Made by a program: the position numbers and the translations under genes. A stretch of DNA of 64,000 nt, taken from Paraplanobispora siamensis. GTDB lineage: Bacteria; Actinomycetota; Actinomycetes; Streptosporangiales; Streptosporangiaceae. The notes below the pieces were generated by a model. It did no database searches and had not been told where the DNA came from. It worked only from the letters and a program-made list of their open reading frames with translations. Below, one piece after another: positions 60,768 to 64,000 of this stretch (positions are counted from its first letter, which is position 1; each line of letters starts with the position of its first letter). The stretch is taken from positions 25,124 to 89,123 of the forward strand of contig NZ_BOOJ01000028.1 of assembly GCF_016863175.1 (NCBI RefSeq). Direction: 5' to 3'.

Positions 60768-61913
60768 ATGCGCCTGCTGCACACATCGGACTGGCACCTG
60801 GGCCGGTCCTTCCACCGGGAGAGCCTGCTGTCCGCGCAGGGGGCCTTCGTCGACCACCTGATCGAGACGGTCAGGGCCGAGCGCGTCGACGTGGTCGTGG
60901 TCTCCGGCGACGTCTACGACCGGGCGCTGCCGTCGGTCGACGCGGTGGAGCTGTGCAACCAGGCCCTGCGACGGCTGGTCGCCGAGGGCGTGCGCACCGT
61001 CCTGATCAGCGGGAACCACGACTCCGCCCGCAGGCTCGGTTTCGGGGCCGACCTGATCGACGCCTCCGGGGTCCATCTGCGCACCGACCCCGCCCGGGTC
61101 GGCGAGCCCGTGATGATCGACGACCCGGCGGGGGGCGGGCAGGTGGCCTTCTACGGCATCCCCTACCTGGAGCCCGAGCTGGTCCGCGGCCCCTGGGAGC
61201 TGCCCGAGCGCACCCACACCGCTGCGATCGGGCACGCCATGTCGCTGATCCGCGCCGACGCGGCCTCGCGCGGCACGCGCTCGGTGGTGCTGGCCCACGC
61301 GTTCGTCACCGGAGGGCAGGCCAGCGACAGCGAGCGCGACATCAGCGTCGGCGGCGTCGCCCACGTGCCGGTCAGCGCCTTCGACGGCGCCGACTACGCC
61401 GCCCTGGGCCACCTGCACGGCCGCCAGCGGATGACCGAGACCGTGCGCTACTCCGGCTCCCCGATCGCCTACTCCTTCTCCGAGCTCGGCCAGGTGAAGG
61501 GCTCGTGGCTGGTGGACCTCGGACCGGACGGGTTCGCCGGCGCCGAGTTCGTCGAGGCCCCCGTGCCCCGGCGGCTCGGGCGGCTGTCCGGCCGCCTGGA
61601 GGACCTGCTGACCGCCGGGGAGCACGCCGACCACGAAGACCGCTGGCTCCAGGTGGTGCTGACCGACCCGGTGCGCCCCAAGGGGGCGATGGAGCGCCTG
61701 CGGTCCCGCTTCCCGCACACGCTCACCCTCTCCTTCGAGCCCGAGGGCGGCGTCCGGGAGCAGGTGACGCGCGCCCGTACGGCGGGGCGGCCCGAGATCG
61801 AGGTGGCGCTCGACTTCGTCAGGGAGGTCCGCGGAGAGGCGGCCGACGCCGAGGAGACCCTGCTGCTCCAGCAGGCCGTGGAGGCCTGCCGTACGAAGGA
61901 GACGATGGCGTAG
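60768..61913 (+). CDS. sbcD: Exonuclease SbcD, Mre11-like nuclease subunit
   Basis: A 381-residue metallophosphoesterase nuclease with Asp8/His10 (TSDWHLGRSF), Asp48 (SGDVYDR), Asn83-His84 (SGNHDSARRL) and the later VLAHAFV and ALGHLHG. It complexes with SbcC to cut hairpin and blocked DNA ends. ATG 60768. Its TAG directly precedes the sbcC ATG, so the two are cotranscribed. Confidence 0.95.
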   Translation: MRLLHTSDWHLGRSFHRESLLSAQGAFVDHLIETVRAERVDVVVVSGDVYDRALPSVDAVELCNQALRRLVAEGVRTVLISGNHDSARRLGFGADLIDASGVHLRTDPARVGEPVMIDDPAGGGQVAFYGIPYLEPELVRGPWELPERTHTAAIGHAMSLIRADAASRGTRSVVLAHAFVTGGQASDSERDISVGGVAHVPVSAFDGADYAALGHLHGRQRMTETVRYSGSPIAYSFSELGQVKGSWLVDLGPDGFAGAEFVEAPVPRRLGRLSGRLEDLLTAGEHADHEDRWLQVVLTDPVRPKGAMERLRSRFPHTLTLSFEPEGGVREQVTRARTAGRPEIEVALDFVREVRGEAADAEETLLLQQAVEACRTKETMA

Positions 61914-64000
61914 ATGCGCCCGCACCGGCTGCAGATCACCGCGTTCGGCTCGTTCCCCGGTGAGGAGGAGGTCGACTTCGAGGCGCTGTCCGAGGCGGGG
62001 CTGTTCCTGATCCACGGCCCCACCGGCGCGGGCAAGACGACCGTGCTGGACGCCCTGTGCTACGCCCTGTACGGCCAGGTGCCCGGCCAGCGCAACAGCG
62101 CCAGGAACCTGCGCTGTGACCACGCCCCGCCCGGGCGGGGCCCGCGCGTTGTCCTCGAGGTGACCATCCGGGGCCGCCGCTTCCGCATCACCCGCTCACC
62201 CGCCTGGCAGCGGCCCAAGCAGCGCGGCACCGGCACCACCCTGGAGCAGACCAAGGTCATCGTCGAGGAGCTGCTGTCCTCGGGCGAGTGGATGGGGCTG
62301 ACCACCCGTGTCGACGAGGCCGGCGAGCTGATCAGCGGCCTGCTCGGCATGAACGCCGCCCAGTTCTGCCAGGTCGCCATGCTGCCCCAGGGTGATTTCG
62401 CCCGCTTCCTGCGCGCCGACGGCGAGGAACGCCGCAAGGTCCTGGAGCGCCTGTTCTCCGTCAAGATCTACGCCGCGGCCGAGTCGTGGCTCGCCGACCG
62501 CCGCACCGAGGCCTTCCGCGATCAGCAGGCCCTGCGCCGCGAGGTCGACGCCGCCCTCAACCGCATCGAGGAGGCCGCCGGCTCCGATCTTCTGGACGCC
62601 CTGGTCCTCGCCGCCGAACCGGCGCTCCCGCCCGGGCAGGACACCCTGCCGTGGGAGGACGCCCTGCCGGGGCTGGGAGTGGACGAGGACGGGCCGGAGA
62701 GGGCGTCGGCGGAGGACGGCGGATCGGCGGCACACGGCGGATCGGCCGGGGACTCCGGGGACGGCGGCCCGGCGGTGGCATCGGGGGCCGGGGACGGCGG
62801 CCCGGCGGTGGCATCGGGGGCGTCCCGTTCGGGAGACGGCGGGCCGGGAGTGGTTTCCCCGCCCGGGGACGGCCGGGCCGGGGTGCCGATCTCGCCGGAG
62901 GACGACCCGCTGGGCTGGGCGGATGAGCTGGTACGGCTGGCCGCCGAGGAGGCCGACGCGGTGGCCCGGGGCGGGGCCGAGGGTGAGGCGGCCGCCCTGG
63001 AGGCCCGCAGGCGCCTGGAGGACGGCGTCGCCCTGGCCGACCGCCGGCGCCGGTACGCCGAGGCCCTGACCCGGAGCCGGATCCTCGACGAGAGGGCCGA
63101 GGAACGGGCCGATCTGGAGGCGATCCTCGCCGAGGCGGCCCGGGCCGACCGGGTGCTGCCCCTGGTCCAGGAGGCCGAACAGCGCGCCGAGGCGGCGGCC
63201 AAGGCCCGTAACCTCGCCGCCGACGCCCTCGCCCGAGCTCTCCCCCTGGCTCACGCCGAGGGCGTCGTCCGCTCCCTGACCGCCGGGCTCTCTCCGGCGG
63301 AGGCCGAGGGAATCGTCCGTTCCCTGACCGGTGGGCTCTCGCCTGCGGAAGCGGAAGGGGTCGTCCGTCTCCTGGCCGGCGGGCTCTCGTCGCAGAGCGC
63401 CGGAGGCGCCGCCCGTTCTCTGGCCGGCAGGCTCTCTCCCGAGGAGGCCGAGGAGGCCGAGGGGGCCGCCCGCCTCTTGGCCGGCAGGCTCTCGCCGCAG
63501 GGCGGAGATGCCGCGACCGGTGGGCTCTGGGCGCGGGACGGTGTGCTCTCCCTGATCGAGGCCTTCCCTCCGGGGGAGAACGGTGACGGTGCGGTCCTCC
63601 TGGCGGACGTCGCCGACGCCGCCCGCCTGGCGTCGCTGGAGCGCGACCGGCTGGAGGAGATCGCCCGGCTCGGTGAGCTGCGGACCGAGGAGGCGCGGCT
63701 GGCCGTGCTCCTGCGCGATCGCGGGCACGAGGAGCGGGAGATCGCCCGGCTGGTCGATGAGCAGACCGGGGTCGACGCCCGCCTGGAGGAGCTGCCGGGC
63801 CTGCGGGAGCAGGCGGAGTCCCGCCTCACCGCCGCCCGCCTGGACGCCGCCCGGCTGCCCGCCGCCGAGGCGGCCAGGGACGCCGCCGCCGCCCGCCTGC
63901 GGGCGGTCGAGGAGCGCGACCGGCTCGCTGAGACTCTGGAGGCCGCCCGACGCGAGCTGGCGACCGCGCTGTCCGCCCTGCCGATGCCCACCGGCGCCGA
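61914..64000 (+). CDS. sbcC: Exonuclease SbcC, Rad50-like ATPase subunit, 5' part (cut by window edge)
   Basis: About 695 codons are visible. The ATP-binding head begins at once (HRLQITAFGSFPG, Walker A GPTGAGKT at 35-42), and QVAMLPQGDFARFLRADGEER follows. Charged coiled-coil sequence fills the rest. Two anomalies: a Gly/Ala/Ser-rich spacer at ~240-320 with a perfect 33-bp direct repeat, and about five tandem 16-residue repeats at ~450-530. The C-terminal Walker B and signature are outside the window. ATG 61914 lies right after the sbcD stop. Confidence 0.92.
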   Translation, partial: MRPHRLQITAFGSFPGEEEVDFEALSEAGLFLIHGPTGAGKTTVLDALCYALYGQVPGQRNSARNLRCDHAPPGRGPRVVLEVTIRGRRFRITRSPAWQRPKQRGTGTTLEQTKVIVEELLSSGEWMGLTTRVDEAGELISGLLGMNAAQFCQVAMLPQGDFARFLRADGEERRKVLERLFSVKIYAAAESWLADRRTEAFRDQQALRREVDAALNRIEEAAGSDLLDALVLAAEPALPPGQDTLPWEDALPGLGVDEDGPERASAEDGGSAAHGGSAGDSGDGGPAVASGAGDGGPAVASGASRSGDGGPGVVSPPGDGRAGVPISPEDDPLGWADELVRLAAEEADAVARGGAEGEAAALEARRRLEDGVALADRRRRYAEALTRSRILDERAEERADLEAILAEAARADRVLPLVQEAEQRAEAAAKARNLAADALARALPLAHAEGVVRSLTAGLSPAEAEGIVRSLTGGLSPAEAEGVVRLLAGGLSSQSAGGAARSLAGRLSPEEAEEAEGAARLLAGRLSPQGGDAATGGLWARDGVLSLIEAFPPGENGDGAVLLADVADAARLASLERDRLEEIARLGELRTEEARLAVLLRDRGHEEREIARLVDEQTGVDARLEELPGLREQAESRLTAARLDAARLPAAEAARDAAAARLRAVEERDRLAETLEAARRELATALSALPMPTGA
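62757..62822. repeat. 33-bp direct repeat within sbcC
   Basis: The unit beginning GGGGACGGCGGCCCGGCGGT lies at 62757-62789 and again at 62790-62822, with one difference at the last base. It encodes two copies of an 11-residue Gly/Asp/Ala-rich block in the spacer between the head and the coiled coil. Confidence 0.85.
63261..63505 (+). repeat. Tandem 48-bp (16-residue) repeats within the sbcC coiled-coil region
   Basis: In-frame copies start at 63261, 63309, 63357, 63405 and, after a 9-bp insertion, 63462. The consensus peptide is GVVRSLTGGLSPAEAE, drifting in later copies (GAARLLAGRLSPQGGD). The insertion of three codons preserves the frame. Confidence 0.8.

Overview
The window is high-GC DNA with strongly G/C-biased third codon positions, many GTG and a few TTG starts, and short overlapping operons. 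It carries families typical of filamentous actinomycetes: an orphan MsiK-type sugar ATPase, the XRE-DUF5753 / DUF397 / HATPase regulatory trio, LCP proteins, and a branched-chain-type ABC operon with a built-in acyl-CoA ligase. This fits an actinomycete, most likely of the Streptosporangiales, but nothing here fixes the genus. I saw no rRNA, tRNA, CRISPR array, insertion sequence or prophage, so this looks like ordinary chromosome. Both edges cut genes: a DinG-like helicase on the left and sbcC on the right.

Layout. 0-6.7 kb: helicase, a Pro-rich repeat protein, a frameshifted Na+/H+ antiporter, an FMN-binding protein, a copper monooxygenase-like lipoprotein and a UBP zinc-finger protein. 6.8-13.7 kb: six-gene liv-type uptake operon (two ATPases, acyl-CoA ligase, two permeases, binding lipoprotein) with start/stop overlaps and a perfect 32-bp palindrome at its end. 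13.7-20.3 kb: a small lipoprotein, two DUF202 membrane proteins, an MFS exporter divergent from a TetR regulator with an iron-box-like palindrome between them, and a ferritin-like diiron protein divergent from a second TetR regulator with two operator-like dyads between them. 20.4-26.9 kb: secreted transglycosylase with a long leader, glutathione peroxidase, LacI regulator divergent from msiK, an SDR, a sugar dehydrogenase and a CMD-family protein.

27-40 kb: a very short ORF with a perfect ribosome binding site, a lipoprotein plus an unusual FtsH-like membrane protease, the WhiJ-like trio, a secreted M14 carboxypeptidase, a methyltransferase, an aldehyde dehydrogenase next to a D-amino-acid-oxidase-like gene, NUDIX and DUF985 proteins. 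40.4-48.5 kb: a tightly coupled five-gene operon (SWIM zinc finger, DUF5691, MoxR-type AAA+ ATPase, DUF5682, VWA protein). It is the best candidate in the window for an uncharacterised multi-component system. It pairs a MoxR/VWA chaperone-like core with a zinc-finger protein, a helical-repeat-like protein and a large TraB/ChaN-like protein. 49-64 kb: MFS transporter, an enolase-superfamily protein that has lost its catalytic lysines, LCP ligase, enoyl-CoA hydratase, two hydrolases, an esterase, a two-component system, a membrane hydrolase and sbcD-sbcC, the latter with internal repeats.

Start sites were chosen by ribosome binding site and overlap. Family calls come from recognised motifs, not database searches.
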